Below are positions 23,561-35,294 of a stretch of DNA of 64,000 nt, one piece after another; position 1 is the first letter of the stretch, and every line of letters starts with the position of its first letter. Both the position numbers and the translations under genes were made by a program. Source of the stretch: Panagrolaimus kolymaensis (lineage: Eukaryota > Nematoda > Chromadorea > Rhabditida > Panagrolaimidae); assembly GCA_028622995.1 (NCBI GenBank), contig JAJQJQ010000027.1:3286001-3350000 (forward strand). The letters run 5' to 3'. The notes beneath the pieces are model-generated. The model saw nothing but the letters and a program-made list of their open reading frames with translations, was not told the DNA's origin and made no database searches.

Positions 23561-24114
23561 TATAAAGTAAAGACCTATCATTTTTTAATACAAAAGAAGT
23601 AGAATTATTAAATCAAATAAATAATAACAAACTTGAAAAATTTATAACTGTAAAAAAATGAAAGAATAGTTCCAAAAATGCGAAGGATCTTTCTATAAAA
23701 TAGCTTCCATACCTTCTATTAAATTTTCTTTGACCATTTAATATTTTTCAACTCTAAAAAAATTGTCTTAAAAGTTTTACACTCCGATTTTGGATTTTAA
23801 TTATTCTAAAAGTGTTAAGGATCTTTCTGTAAAATACGCTTAACAACATCATTTAAAATTTTGTTGATTTTTTAATTATTTTCCCATCGAAAAAAGCTAA
23901 CTGTAAAAGATTAACACACCCATTTTGAATATTATTTAATTCCTTTCCAAAAAAAGACCCAAGCTTTTTAGTTAAAATTTTTTTTCTGTGATATTGTTTA
24001 TTTGATATTAAAAAGATTTTTTTAAAGTTATTTGGTTACAGTAAATAGCAATATTAGTTTCTATGCCCATGTTAACAACAAAATTTTTTTCTTTATTTTT
24101 AATATTTTTGCAGC

Positions 24115-24206
24115 GGGATCTCCTTTTTTTTGCTTTGTTTTTTTTGTAGGAAGCTACACTCATTTATTTTATGCGAGGGATAAAAAATAAAATGTAGCAT
24201 AAAATC
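24115..24206 (+). promoter_or_regulatory. Orphan copy of the secreted Cys-module family upstream block
   Basis: GGGATCTCC..., TTTTTTGTAGGAAGCTACAC, then AATGTAGCATAAAA, the same arrangement as before paralogs A, B and C. No member of the family follows on plus; a MITE lies immediately downstream and the next gene is on minus. It probably marks a lost family member. Confidence 0.45.
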
Positions 24207-24250
24207 GCTAAAAAATCCTTTTTTTTTTAATTTTTTTGTTCCGTTGCGAC

Positions 24251-24420
24251 TAGTGTTAAATTACCGACTTACCGACCGACTTTTTACCGACCGATTTACC
24301 GACCGACCATATTTTTTATACCGATAAAAATTACCGACTTACCGACCGGGAGCAATTTCCATACCGACAAATTTCTAAATTTACCGACTTTTTTGTCGGT
24401 CGGTCGGTAATTTAACACTA
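24251..24420. mobile_element. hAT-like MITE built of ACCGAC repeats
   Basis: A 170-bp element with ends TAGTGTTAAATTACCGAC and GTCGGTAATTTAACACTA. It is flanked by perfect 8-bp duplications GTTGCGAC at 24243-24250 and 24421-24428. The interior is repeated TTACCGACCGAC. Confidence 0.87.
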
Positions 24421-24789
24421 GTTGCGACGTTAAATATTGAGGATATTTTGTGTTTCAAATTAAAAAAAATTTGATGTATATAAATTTCAACTAAAAAAAG
24501 TAAAAATTTAAAAGTAAATTTATTTTAAAAAGCAATCAAAAATACTGAATGCTAAAGCATTCTTATTTTTAATTTCAAACAAGTGCATCCGATAAAAAAG
24601 GCAATTTTTTATGCTTTTTTTAACATTAAATCTTGAATTTTTTTGTTTTATACAAACTTTTTTAAAATTAACCTGCAAATTATGTTTGAAAAAAAACTTT
24701 TCTTAAACAACAGTTGTTTACAACTTTATTATATTCTAATAATCCGACAACAACAAAAATAAATTTCTTTTAAATTTTTTTCAGTAAAT

Positions 24790-26623
24790 TTAACATTTAA
24801 ATTTTTCGATTGGACTTTCCACCAAATATTTGAAAGTAGAAGAAAGAGTGAATTCAATAATTTTTTTATCATCAATATTGATACTATTGTTGTTTTGGCA
24901 TCCAATATACGTCCACCTATCTTTTTGTGGTTTAATAACAAGTTTAGAGCAATCTTGAAATTTCATCGTTTTTTGTCTACTAAAAGTCCATTGAAAATTA
25001 CGAAAATCCCATGTATAAAAAAGATAATAATTTATAGAATCCTTTTGAATCGCTTGAATTTGAATTCTTGTGACCGCATTTAGGGGGCATAAACTATTTC
25101 GAAATTCATATTCAATCATTTCATTTGGCCCCAAATTATTTCTAATTATTAAAGTAGCGTTTTGTTTTGGATCAATAATAGTATAATTGAGTTTGGTATT
25201 TGGTTTAAAAACAGCCATGAATTCTTCATCGCAATGAATTTTAGGCATATTTGGTTCTGGTTCAACAAAAGCAATTGAGAAGTCAGCAAAATTTTGTGCT
25301 GAATATATGGTATTTATGGCTGACATTTTTCCTCCATATTTAATTTTCCTTATAAAATTATATGCGGTGTAATTTAATGGTTCATCATTGATCCATAAAG
25401 TAAAATTATTTTCATAGAATCCTACACTCATGCTACTCAACGTGACATTAATAATTTGACCAGGAAAAATTTTTTGCTTTAAATTTAATTTTCCATATGT
25501 TTTTTTCGTTGTTGCAATCCAAATACATCCCACCACAGACGATCCAATCAAATCAAAAGTAAGTTTTAATTTTTTTTTATTAGAGGAATCTTCTTCCCAC
25601 AGTTCGTATTCAACCCAAACTTTTTTACTTGAATTAAAAGTTTGTCCAAGAAATTCGTAATTATGATTTTTTGGATAATAATATTTATTGCTTTTTGCTT
25701 TAACCAATTTTTTCCGAAGATTAAATTTATTTTCTAAAAAATGTTTATGGTTTGGTTTTTCTTTTCCCAAACTTGGCCATAGCAAATTATCAAATGATTT
25801 TGGTGGTTTAAAGGTTTCAAAAATAAATCCAATATCCAATGAATAATATGGATATGGATCTAATACAATTTTAACAGGATTTTTATTACAACCCGAATTT
25901 TGATGACAAATTAAATATGATGTTTGCTGTAATTTTGGAACCTTTTTAAAGGCTTTTGTGATACCCATAGGATCTGAAGGGTCCTGAAATATATAAAAAA
26001 GATAATAAAAAAATTATGGTGTTGAGAAATGCCTTGATTTCTTTTCCTTTTCTTTTTTTTTATTAAAGTCTTGAAAGGTGAAAGCGAAGGAACATTCAAA
26101 TTTTTTTCTTATTTATGTTTTTCGATTCTTTATATGGATATCAGTGTGTCCAACTTTTATTACATTATCTTCGATATGAATTAACTCTTATCGATTTAAA
26201 AAAAGATCTTTCACTTCGATTATATAAAATTCCTCGACCTTTTTTGTTTTTTTTCTTCACACAATCTAATTCAAGTATACCGCTTTTTTTGATATTTGTC
26301 ATCGATGTTGTTATTTTTTTATTTCACATTTGTTTCACCAATTTTCGATGAAAAAAATTAGAGATGGGTGAAAATTTTTTATTTGGTTTTTTATCTTGTA
26401 AACAACAACTTACATAACACGTGGTAGCCCAATAATTTTGGCATGGTGTAACATACATTATACACATATCAATAGAGCAATCCATTTTAGTTATATTTGC
26501 CATATCATCACTTTCGCCATGATAGCAATAAAAACTTTTTTTTGGTTGTGTTTTATTCGAACAAACCAAAACAAACAATGAAATTAAAAATATTAGCAAG
26601 CAACTGTAATGGGACAACGCCAT
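24790..26623 (-). CDS. Secreted glycoprotein with N-terminal Cys module and possible galectin-like segment (paralog C)
   Basis: Third member of the family with 10255 and 12811, about 467 residues. Exon 1 (26623-26414) encodes the signal peptide (CLLIFLISLFVLVCS) and FYCYHGES and CIMYVTPCQNYWATTCY. A GTAAGT donor and TTTCAG acceptor join it in phase 0 to exon 2 (25983-24790), which opens DPSDPMGITKAF. Cys positions match paralog A. The region LFPGQIINV-like (IFPGQIINVTL) with FTLWINDEPLNYT is conserved, and the C-terminus ends SPIEKFKC as in A. It is closer to A than to B. The upstream block at 26761-26855 is shared. Function unknown. Confidence 0.78.
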
Positions 26624-26760
26624 GATAAAATTTAATTGCTCTTTGTGATTTTTTAAAAATAAATATTAGACACATTATTACCCTTTCATTCCAACACTAT
26701 TTTATATCGAAAACGCCGAAACGGATTACTAAAAAAATAAATAAATAAGTTTTTTTTAGC

Positions 26761-26855
26761 CAATTTATGCTACAATTTATTTTTCCTCTCTCTCAAATAA
26801 AATGAGGGTGAAACCTCTTACAAAAAAACCCACAACAAAAAAACGGAAATCCCCT
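26761..26855 (-). promoter_or_regulatory. Conserved upstream block of paralog C
   Basis: Minus-strand TTTTTTGTAAGAGGTTTCAC, a spacer, then AAATTGTAGCATAAATTGGC. The second half is nearly identical to that before paralog B; the first half is more diverged. Confidence 0.45.
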
Positions 26856-27453
26856 TCAAACAAAACAATAAATCGTAGATCATTCTTCGATACAATGGAA
26901 TAGTGGATCGAATGGCGTCGTTGATGTGTAATATGATTGGACTACAAAAAACCTGTCTATGTACATACTTATTTTTACTTTATAAAATGTTGCAAATGTC
27001 GTTCACAAAATTGTGTGTACGGTAATTGAGTTAAATTTTTTTTATATCCAATCGAATCAAAGAGGTGTGCCAAGAAATTCTCAAAAAAAGTGTAAGGTTG
27101 TGGATTCAAAAATAATAGTTGCTAAAGAAAAGTTTTATGTAAAAAAAACATTTTTAGAAGAATTTTCTTAACGAAAACATTAGTTAGAAAAATATTTATA
27201 TTTTTAGAAATTTTTTCTTAGTTATAGTTGGCTTATCTTGTATTTTTTATCCAATCTTTTTTTATTTACAAAAATGTGTAAAAAATATATAATACAAAAG
27301 AAAAAAAGAAGATGAATTAAGAATAATTTAACAAAAAAAATTATAATAAAAAAGCCTAGAAGCATTAAAATCAAGACTACAAACAAAAATACAATATTAT
27401 GTAAGATAATTCGCGATCACCACTTTTCCTCTTCGTTTACTCTCCCATACCTT

Positions 27454-29261
27454 TCATTTGGTGGATATTCCATCGAATCGATAATATCCATTTTGAAATA
27501 ATTTTTCCATAATGCTTGCAAAACATAGACAAACGGTCATAGAAAAAAGCATCGTAGTTGGGCACGTAGATTGCAGGAATACAATTAAATTAACTCCAAA
27601 AGAAGAATCGACTGTTTCAGGCAAAAAATACAAATTATTTAAATTATAATAAGCCGCAAAGCTTAAAAGCGAAATGCAAAAATAAAGAGGCAAAAAGGTT
27701 AGAATAAATTTGCTTAAATAATTACGAGTATTTTCTTCGTCTGATTTTTCGGCGATTAAAAACAAGCGCTCAACTAATAAAATTAAGAAATAAAGTGAAA
27801 GCGATTCAAAAAAATTTCCAAATTGTGAAAGTATTAATGAAGTTTTTTCGTGATCGCTAGAATTTGGCCAAAAATAATCAAAATGAACTATAAATTTTGT
27901 GAAAGTTTTGAGGGCGTTCAAAATCCATGCCACCCAAAGTATAATTATATCAGCATGAAATGGCCATTTTGGCATAAGCTGGATTTTAAAAAGGCAGCAA
28001 GATAGATACCAAAGTAAAGCAAAATTTGATAAATGCGTCAAAAGTCTAACATAAATTCGACTATCAATAAGCCAAATATTTGAAGAAAAAGTTGTGCTAA
28101 TAATTGGTGAAAAATCAATTATGTAAAAAAGGCTTATAAAAAGAATGAGAAATAAAAATGAGACAAAAGCTTTTGCGAGCCCAGATGATGGCTTAATTTG
28201 GTTTTGTATTTTTGGAAGAGTTTCTTGTTTATGTTTATCGTGATGCGCAAAATATAGAATCAATCCAATATAAGCCATAAATAATTCCATCGTAACTGTG
28301 TAAGTAAATGATTCTTGATCTTTCTGAAAATAAAAAAGAAGAAGTTTTTATTAATAATATTTATAAAAGAAAAGAGTCTCCAAAAAATAACAGTTGCTAA
28401 ATTTCAAAATCTTACGATTGAAAGATAATATCCACTTTGAGCATTTGTTAAATTTTGAAGCGATGTTTGATAATGAATATATTTAGAGCATAATGTGGCA
28501 TTCTTCTGATTAAACTGTTCACACATTTCCATATGAGCTACAGTAGATTCAAGTAACCAAATTTGTAAAGCATTTACAAATAAAGTGGTACCAAATAGCT
28601 TAAAAAAATTTTATTTATTCAAGGAAGGATAATTTTTTTGTTTCAAAAATAGGTATTTTACCCATTTATCTTTCGTTAAAGTTTCGTAAAAAGGCGCTAC
28701 AAAATTCATGAATAAAAAAGAGCAATGAGATATAAAATGATACATGGAATATAAAAACAATCCATTAGCAATTCAAAGATCTGAATTTGATAATGCAAAA
28801 TGAAATCATAATTCCAAAAAACGAAAATTTTTGAAATATGTATGAAATAACCATACAATGAAAAAAGAGTCATAAAAGCAAGAATAAATCCTATCATTAA
28901 TGGCATACTTTTTTGACCTAAAAATTTTACTATGTATTTTTTATAAGAAAAAAGAAAAAAAAGTACAATTGGGACTGAAATTTTGCACATTTAGAGAAAC
29001 ATTTGTCATACGGATGGTAGAAATCAGCATAAAAATTGCTCCAATAGTTGCGATAATTCGACAACAAAAAATTGTTATTTCTCCATTCGAAAATATAAGT
29101 AATGTCAAAAGAATTGCGATAAATATAAAATAGAATAAAACTGTGATTAATTTAAATATTAATTTTTTTCTTTTTGAGTGATTTTGCTGTGTTCGTTCAC
29201 TAATTTCACTTTCATTTGAATTATTATCGTCAAATCTAATAAAACTTATTCCATCTTCCAT
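27454..29261 (-). CDS. Otopetrin-like multi-pass membrane protein (tentative)
   Basis: Spliced minus-strand gene of roughly 500 residues with about 10 or more hydrophobic segments. Exon 1 (29261-29012) has a hydrophilic cytoplasmic N-terminus, then TM1-TM2; a 37-bp intron with TTTCAG leads to exon 2 (from 28974). Further exons lie at about 28602-28418 and 28323-27454, the last two joining in phase 0. Two stretches recall otopetrin proton channels: LFGTTLFVNALQIWLLES (family pattern G-x-x-H-x-x-x-x-N-x-C-x-W) and SGYYLSI...MELFMAYIGLILYF (Y-L-x-P-F-x-x-E-x-x-x-x-G). The His of the family is not seen. One junction near 28680-28720 does not keep frame in my model, so a small exon may be missed or the gene may be damaged. 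A relic paralog lies at 22579-23240. Confidence 0.55.
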
Positions 29262-29574
29262 TTTTCATTAAATTATTGTAGTATTTTTGTGATATAAACA
29301 ATTTTGTACAAAAAGATTTATTTTATTTATATTCTTTTTTTGTTTCCCTTGTTTACAAAAAAAAACTCTAACAGAAACAAAGGATTCTTTCAATTAAACA
29401 AAGAAAAAAATAATTAATTAATTTTAATTGCTTTTTAGAATGTTTTATAGCTTTAGAAAATGAATTCAAAAGTTACAATAAGATTTTGAAATTATTTGTT
29501 TAAAACATTGTTATTATTGTAGTCATATCAAAAAAATGACAACGAACAATTAAGAATACTATTAAAACTACTTT

Positions 29575-30850
29575 TTATAAAACCGATATAGTATTAATGG
29601 TTGAAATAACTTTGATGACTTTTGTTGGTTTTCCTTTAAACATTTCAATTAAAAGATTTCGAGCTTGTTTGGTAAACGTAAAAATAACAAACGAATGTAC
29701 AGTATTCATCAAAACTGTGGTAATACTTGCAATTGTGCCAGTATATGAATCAAATAAAGGAAAAATATTAGAAATTTCAGGTAAAATTTTAAATGCTAAC
29801 CATGAAATATTAAATACAAAACAAATAATTAAGCATTGAAGTAAAATAATTAATTCTTGTCTTTTAGAAGTGGATGAAGTCATAGCTACTCCTCCTCCAC
29901 CTCCACCATATCGAAAACGTTTATAAAATTGATATTTTATTTCCAAAAACGTTATTATATTCATAATAAAACAAATCCATGACATGTATGTATAAAGAAA
30001 TAGCATCGGCAAGCTGAAAACAAAGAAATTAAAACATATGTATTAATTAAATTTTATAATAACATTAAACATTTTTCCTCTTATATACATCCTAAAATGT
30101 AACAAAAATATGCGAAAAGTTTTTTCTTGGTACATATAACTAACCTACATAAATAATCAAGAAATTTATACGAAACGAATGGTATAGGCTTTTTTTTCTT
30201 TTCCAATTGATTTTTTGGAGCGATACCGGGGGTCTCAAGTTTTCGCTAAGAAACCATTTAAATGAAGGCCGGATTTTGTGGAGATAAAAAAGCTAGCTTG
30301 TTTACTCTATTTTCATGTTCCTCTGATATGTATGTACATATTACTTTACAAGAGCGCTTTTATCTTTATAAAATTTTTTTCCTCAATTAATACTTACTGG
30401 TTCTACAACATAAACACTCCAAGCTGGACGAAATTCATTTTCTCATAATAATTATTCGAAAATTAGTTGGATCAAAAAAATTATATTCTCCACCAAGGGT
30501 TATCGCAACCACAAATCCTACTAATAAACATAAATTATTAAATAAGTTTTTTTCCACTTGCTTAAATTTTCTATGTATTTATCATAAAATAAACTAAAAA
30601 TGTTTTAATTTTTTTTTAGCAAAAATTGATTTTGTTCGCACATCATACTTTTGCAGAATTTCCATAGAATATGTATTTATGTTTTTTCCTGTATGAAATG
30701 TCTAATTTAATAAATCGCAATTAGGTAAAAAAATAAATTATCTCTCCTCGACACATTCGAAATGGATAAGTAACAAAGACAATGAATGCATAATGGATAG
30801 CCAAAGTTATGAGAAAATAAAGGCGCACAAAGTTCACCTGTAGAGCAAGT
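29575..30850 (-). pseudogene. Srx-like 7TM receptor, 3' exon intact, upstream exons decayed
   Basis: The 3' exon (to the stop at 29575, from an acceptor CTTTGTTTTCAG before about 30013) encodes TM5 to TM7 with LQCLIICFVFNISWLAFKI and NTVHSFVIF, which resembles Srx-type receptors. Upstream on minus, 30726-30850 reads a TM3-like segment with YAFIVFVTYPFRMC, and 30400-30530 a TM4-like segment with FVVAITLGG. The second contains an in-frame stop and needs a frameshift to continue to ENEFRPAWSVYVVEP before a GTAAGT donor. TM1-TM2 are not found, and a MITE lies at 30860. I think it is a decaying gene, but a missed exon structure is possible. Confidence 0.5.
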
Positions 30851-30859
30851 GACCATAAT

Positions 30860-31163
30860 CAGTGTTGTTACTTTTCAAAAATTTTGGCTCCAGCTCCACT
30901 CCGCGCTCCGGTCAAATTTTAATAATGGCTCCGGCTCCGCTCCGGGCTCCGACCTATTTTTTTCTTGGGCTCCAGCTCCGCTCCGAGCTCCAAAATATTT
31001 TTTTTATCGTTTAATTTTTTGCAAATTTTTTAAGTAAATTCAAAAAAAAAACTTTTCAAGCTCCAAAATTTTTTTTTCTTAGCTCCAGCTCCGCTCCGAG
31101 CTCCGACCCGCAGCGGAGCGGAGCGCTCCGGAGCCGGAGCTGACGGAGCCAGTCACAACACTG
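30860..31163. mobile_element. hAT-like MITE with GGCTCCG-rich interior
   Basis: A 304-bp element with ends CAGTGTTGTTAC and GTCACAACACTG (one mismatch). It is flanked by 8-bp duplications ACCATAAT (30852-30859) and CCCATAAT (31164-31171), with one difference. The interior is repeats of GCTCCGGCTCC / GGAGCGGAGC. Confidence 0.8.
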
Positions 31164-31673
31164 CCCATAATACAGCCAGCATTTAAAATATAAATTATTT
31201 TACGCAAATTCTTTTGCTTTTCATAGAACTAAAAAAATGTTGCCTTATTTTCTTTTCAGACAACTTTTTAAAAATTCAGCATAACCTTTGAAAAAAAAAA
31301 TAAAGAAATTCCCAATGTACGATAAAAATCAATGAACATACTTGCTTTAAGTATGCCCAGCATAAAACAAAAAATTCTGAGTAAACCTTTGACTTTTAAA
31401 TTTTTTTTCTATGTGAATGTAGTAGTGAATTCAGCTGCTCTTTACTTCGACCTTCTCAACAATTTTTTTTTCAGCTGTCTGCCAAGAAATTTTTAAAATT
31501 TGCCAAAATTCATAAACTAAAGTTTTTATTAATTTTAATTTTTTTTTTCTTTTTTCTTCGATAAAATACTGGTAAAGGAAAGACGATGATGGTGGTGAGT
31601 TTGTGAAAAGTATTGATTTTAAGATTTTTTAAAATTATTTTTTTCTGTGTATTCACTAAAAATATTTTGATTT

Positions 31674-32732
31674 ATGGATTCCACCACTACTTTTTTACCT
31701 AAATTTTCTAAATTTAAAGCAAATGAAATATATAATGAAAAATTTGTATCCATTTATATGGGAGTTATACATACAACTTCATTATTAACGGTTATATTAT
31801 GTTTCATTCTAATTTATGTTATTATTCGAAAAACTCCTAAAATTATGAGCCATCTTAAATGTTATTTATTACTTTATTCTGCTTCAACAATTACAATACA
31901 ATTTGTATTTTTATTTTATACTCCAATTTTGCTTCATCCATTTGTATATATTTATCCAGTGGGAATTGCAAATGTCTTACCACGAAATTGGTCATTAATT
32001 ATTATTGGAACTGGAGCTGCAGCATCTGCAACATTTTTTAATTGTTGCATAGCTTTATCATTTGAAAGATTTTACGCGTTGAGATATATCAAATATGTCA
32101 GAAAAGAACCCTCAAAAATTCCTTACAGACTTTTCGTGATATTAAATTTTGGCGTTTTGGTCACTTTTGTCGCTGGCATAATTTTTATTAACATTGGTTC
32201 CCTCAATTCTCTACTCATCGTTCCAATAACTGAATCATCGAATTTATTGAGTTTGAAAATAGACAATTTTATTTCACCGACGATAAATATTCAAACTTTG
32301 CTAATTTTTCGTGGAACTGAAGAAAGAAACTTTTCTATTTTTTATATTTTCATGGGTTCGCTCTTCACTTTGCCAGTTTTTCTTGCTTTGGGAATAACAA
32401 TTTTGAATGTAAGAAAATTTTATAAACTAAAACGCCAATTGCCGCCAGATATATTTAAAAGCAATCGAATGCTTTTGAAATTAGCATATTTGCATTTGCT
32501 TGGAATTTTTACCATTCTTGGTTGTCCAATGATTTGTGTGGGATTTGTTTATTGGTTTATTGAATCTCCATTTTATTATGTAAATTTAAATTTACTTTTT
32601 ATGAACTTTTTTGGTATTTATGATACTTTGATAACAATTTTTTGTATTTCCCCATATCGAAATTATTTTTGTCAATTTTTTAGAAAAACTAATGTCGTTA
32701 ATCTTGTAACTGTTGTCAGTATAATGAATTAA
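31674..32732 (+). CDS. Srh-like 7TM chemoreceptor, single exon
   Basis: Intronless receptor of 352 residues with the same plan as 21352 and 38238: FKANEIYNEKFVSIYMG, then RKTPKIMSHLKCYLLLYS, LHPFVYIYPVG, CCIALSFERFYALRYIK, and a TM7 ending in FCISPYRNYFC. It lacks the CACCTG box found near the other members; a CAGCTG lies 197 bases upstream. A fragment of a related C-terminus is found at 36099-36180. Confidence 0.82.
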   Translation: MDSTTTFLPKFSKFKANEIYNEKFVSIYMGVIHTTSLLTVILCFILIYVIIRKTPKIMSHLKCYLLLYSASTITIQFVFLFYTPILLHPFVYIYPVGIANVLPRNWSLIIIGTGAAASATFFNCCIALSFERFYALRYIKYVRKEPSKIPYRLFVILNFGVLVTFVAGIIFINIGSLNSLLIVPITESSNLLSLKIDNFISPTINIQTLLIFRGTEERNFSIFYIFMGSLFTLPVFLALGITILNVRKFYKLKRQLPPDIFKSNRMLLKLAYLHLLGIFTILGCPMICVGFVYWFIESPFYYVNLNLLFMNFFGIYDTLITIFCISPYRNYFCQFFRKTNVVNLVTVVSIMN

Positions 32733-33312
32733 AAATGTTTTTGATTTTCTTAAATTTTTTTATGTTTAATTTTTGTTAAATTTTTGCAAAAATAAAAACT
32801 TTAATTTCTGAAGAAAAAAAAATGATTAAAGTTAAAACATAAAGAAAAACTGAAAAACAATTTTTCTAAAAAATTTTACGAAACACAGGTGAATTTTCAC
32901 AAAAAAATGAAAGGTCAAAAACTTTTGCAAATAATTTGTTTCAAAGATCTTTATTTTGTCGTTTGTTGAAACACAAACTTCAGTGTATTTTGTTCAACTG
33001 ATGTGAGCTTTATAAAAAGTTGGAATTTATAAATCAATATAAAAAAACTAAATCCCTAAAATAATTAATGAAAAATATGGTAAAACTTCAGCAAAAGTTT
33101 TTTTTACAAATGTAACAAGTTTTGCGACGGCATTGTTCGAATTTGCAAGCTTTCCATTCAAACCTGAAATCTAATCAAATAATCACTTTGTCATCATTTA
33201 CTGATACCAGCATTTTTATTTCATCTTTTCGTTGATTGCTGCACTTCTTCCATTGTCCTTTTTTTAATTCAATTTATTGATTTGGACCACTTTTCATAGA
33301 GTGCTCGACGAC

Positions 33313-34578
33313 ATGAGACAACAAATAAGTTTGTCCTTAACATTAATATTTTTTTGCGCTTTATCCCTTATCACTTTGTATGGCAGCAATGCCGATGTTT
33401 GCAATCAACTTACCTCTGATGTCCAAATTATAAGCTTTAATGGAAGCTCTTTGTATAATTGGACCGGTCAATTTACTATTAACTCAAGTTCAGAGGGATA
33501 TCGAATTTATTTGCATAAAATTGCTAATAATTCTGCTGATCCTGATTGGGCATATGCAAATGAAACCATTGAAGCAGATTATGATTGGCTCAAATGGGGT
33601 GCATGTACTTTGGATGAAAATGGTGGATGTTATTGGATTACAAAAGCTGGAGAATTTAGTCCATATTTAACTTTTACAACGGGATTTGAAACTTTACTTA
33701 ATTTATATGTCGCTCATACCTATGTGGATGAAGGGTATTTTGGTGAAAGTCATGGAATGGTTTTTACAAATAACAATAGCTATTATGATTATAATAGTAA
33801 TTTAATTACTCTAATTTTTTTTTTTATAATAATATAATATTTTTAGAGGACTACGGTGACTATCGAGCTATGTATCAAGTCACATGTGATAATTTCATTC
33901 TAGTTCCACCCGCTGTTATACCTTCAAAAACTTGCACCATTTTTTCACTTAGTGCTGCAATTTATGATATTCAACAAAATTATAAAATTATAACTTCTCT
34001 TAGTTCTGTAGTTAATGTTTCTAATAATATTGGATTCATTACTGGTATAACTAGTGGCCCGGATGATTTGCTTGCTGGAGTTTATATGAATGCTGACGTT
34101 GAAGCTCTTAAGTAAGCTGCTTGCTAAAAATTATTTTTCCAAAACCAAAGAAAATATTTAAATTTTTAGATTGTATGAACCCATGAATGATCGACACAAT
34201 CAATCCATTTCTGTTTTACCCGATACCAATAGATATGTATTTAGTTGGTGGCAAATGGAACTTGATCTTTTCCCTGATGCCGTAGAATTTTTAACGGGAA
34301 AACTAATATTACGTAATGGAATTAGCTATTATGAAGAAGGTAAACCATTTACCGAGGATAATGATTGCATATTCAATTCTGCAACTTTATCTTCTCCATA
34401 TGTTGGAACTTCTTCATTTTGTTGTGATGTATTTGAAGATGTCAACACAATTAACAAGAATAACTTCCACACGGCTTCCTCTCAACACAAAACTACAGAT
34501 GATTCATGGAAAAACAGCAAGAAAACACCAAAATACCAAAAAATTTATCAACAAAAACTTGCTAAACATAATAAATAA
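33313..34578 (+). CDS. Secreted glycoprotein of unknown family, three exons
   Basis: Predicted protein of about 385 residues. Exons 33313-33796, 33847-34111 and 34170-34578 join in frame (phases 1 and 2, short introns with TTTTTAG acceptors). The ATG at 33313 leads to a signal peptide (LTLIFFCALSLITLYGS). The mature part is aromatic- and Asn-rich with many glycosylation sequons, scattered cysteines (VCNQL, WGACTLDENGGCYWI, VTCDNF, SKTCTIF, NDCIF, SFCCDVF) and a basic lysine-rich tail. I do not recognise the family. Neighbouring genes are receptors on the same strand. It may be a nematode-specific extracellular protein. Confidence 0.65.
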
Positions 34579-35132
34579 ATTGTAAAGAAATTTAAAAATT
34601 ACAAAAAAGTGTGTTATAAATTTAGTTTTTTTCTTGAAATATTTTAATAAAAAGCTAAAACGCAAAAATTGTTTTTTGTTGACAGTTAACATTCATAATG
34701 TCTCAGAAAACGAAGATTTATTGCTAGCATTTGGCACGGATATAAATATTTTTAGTTAAAAAACGAAAAAACTTTAATACATTGGTTATTTGAAGACAAA
34801 AAAATAAATGTAATTTAAAATTTTCAAAAGAATTTTTTTTAGCAGGATAAATTAAAGTTTTAGAGATTTAAAACCAATGAAAAATGATGAGGTTAAATGG
34901 AAGCTTTGATGACTCAGGGGCTGATTTATGACATTTTTATTTTATTTTCGAATATGTTCCTTCTCTTCTTTTTTTGCGCAGGTGGTAAAAGGAAAAAGAT
35001 TGGATGACGAAATATATTTGAAATAAAAAATTTTTTAAGTTTAATATATATGCAAATTAAAAAAACCTTTTTTATAGTTTCGTAAAACATAAAACCCAAA
35101 TTTTTTAGTTAATTTACTAATGAAAATAATCT

Positions 35133-35138
35133 CACCTG
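35133..35138 (+). promoter_or_regulatory. E-box CACCTG upstream of broken receptor copy
   Basis: AATCTCACCTGCTAAAGAAC, 157 bases before the ATG at 35295. It is the same motif and context as upstream of the intact receptor at 15147-16283, so it was copied with it. Confidence 0.45.
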
Positions 35139-35294
35139 CTAAAGAACCACTAAAATTAAGGCTGGAGGTACGAAGGCTCCTGCTTCAGTTTCGTCTTATA
35201 GACGACTTAGCAACCAAAAAAGCAATAAAATTTCTTTATTTTTTGTTTGTTTAGAAGAAATATTTTTTTTTAAAGTTTATATTCTTTTTTCCTT

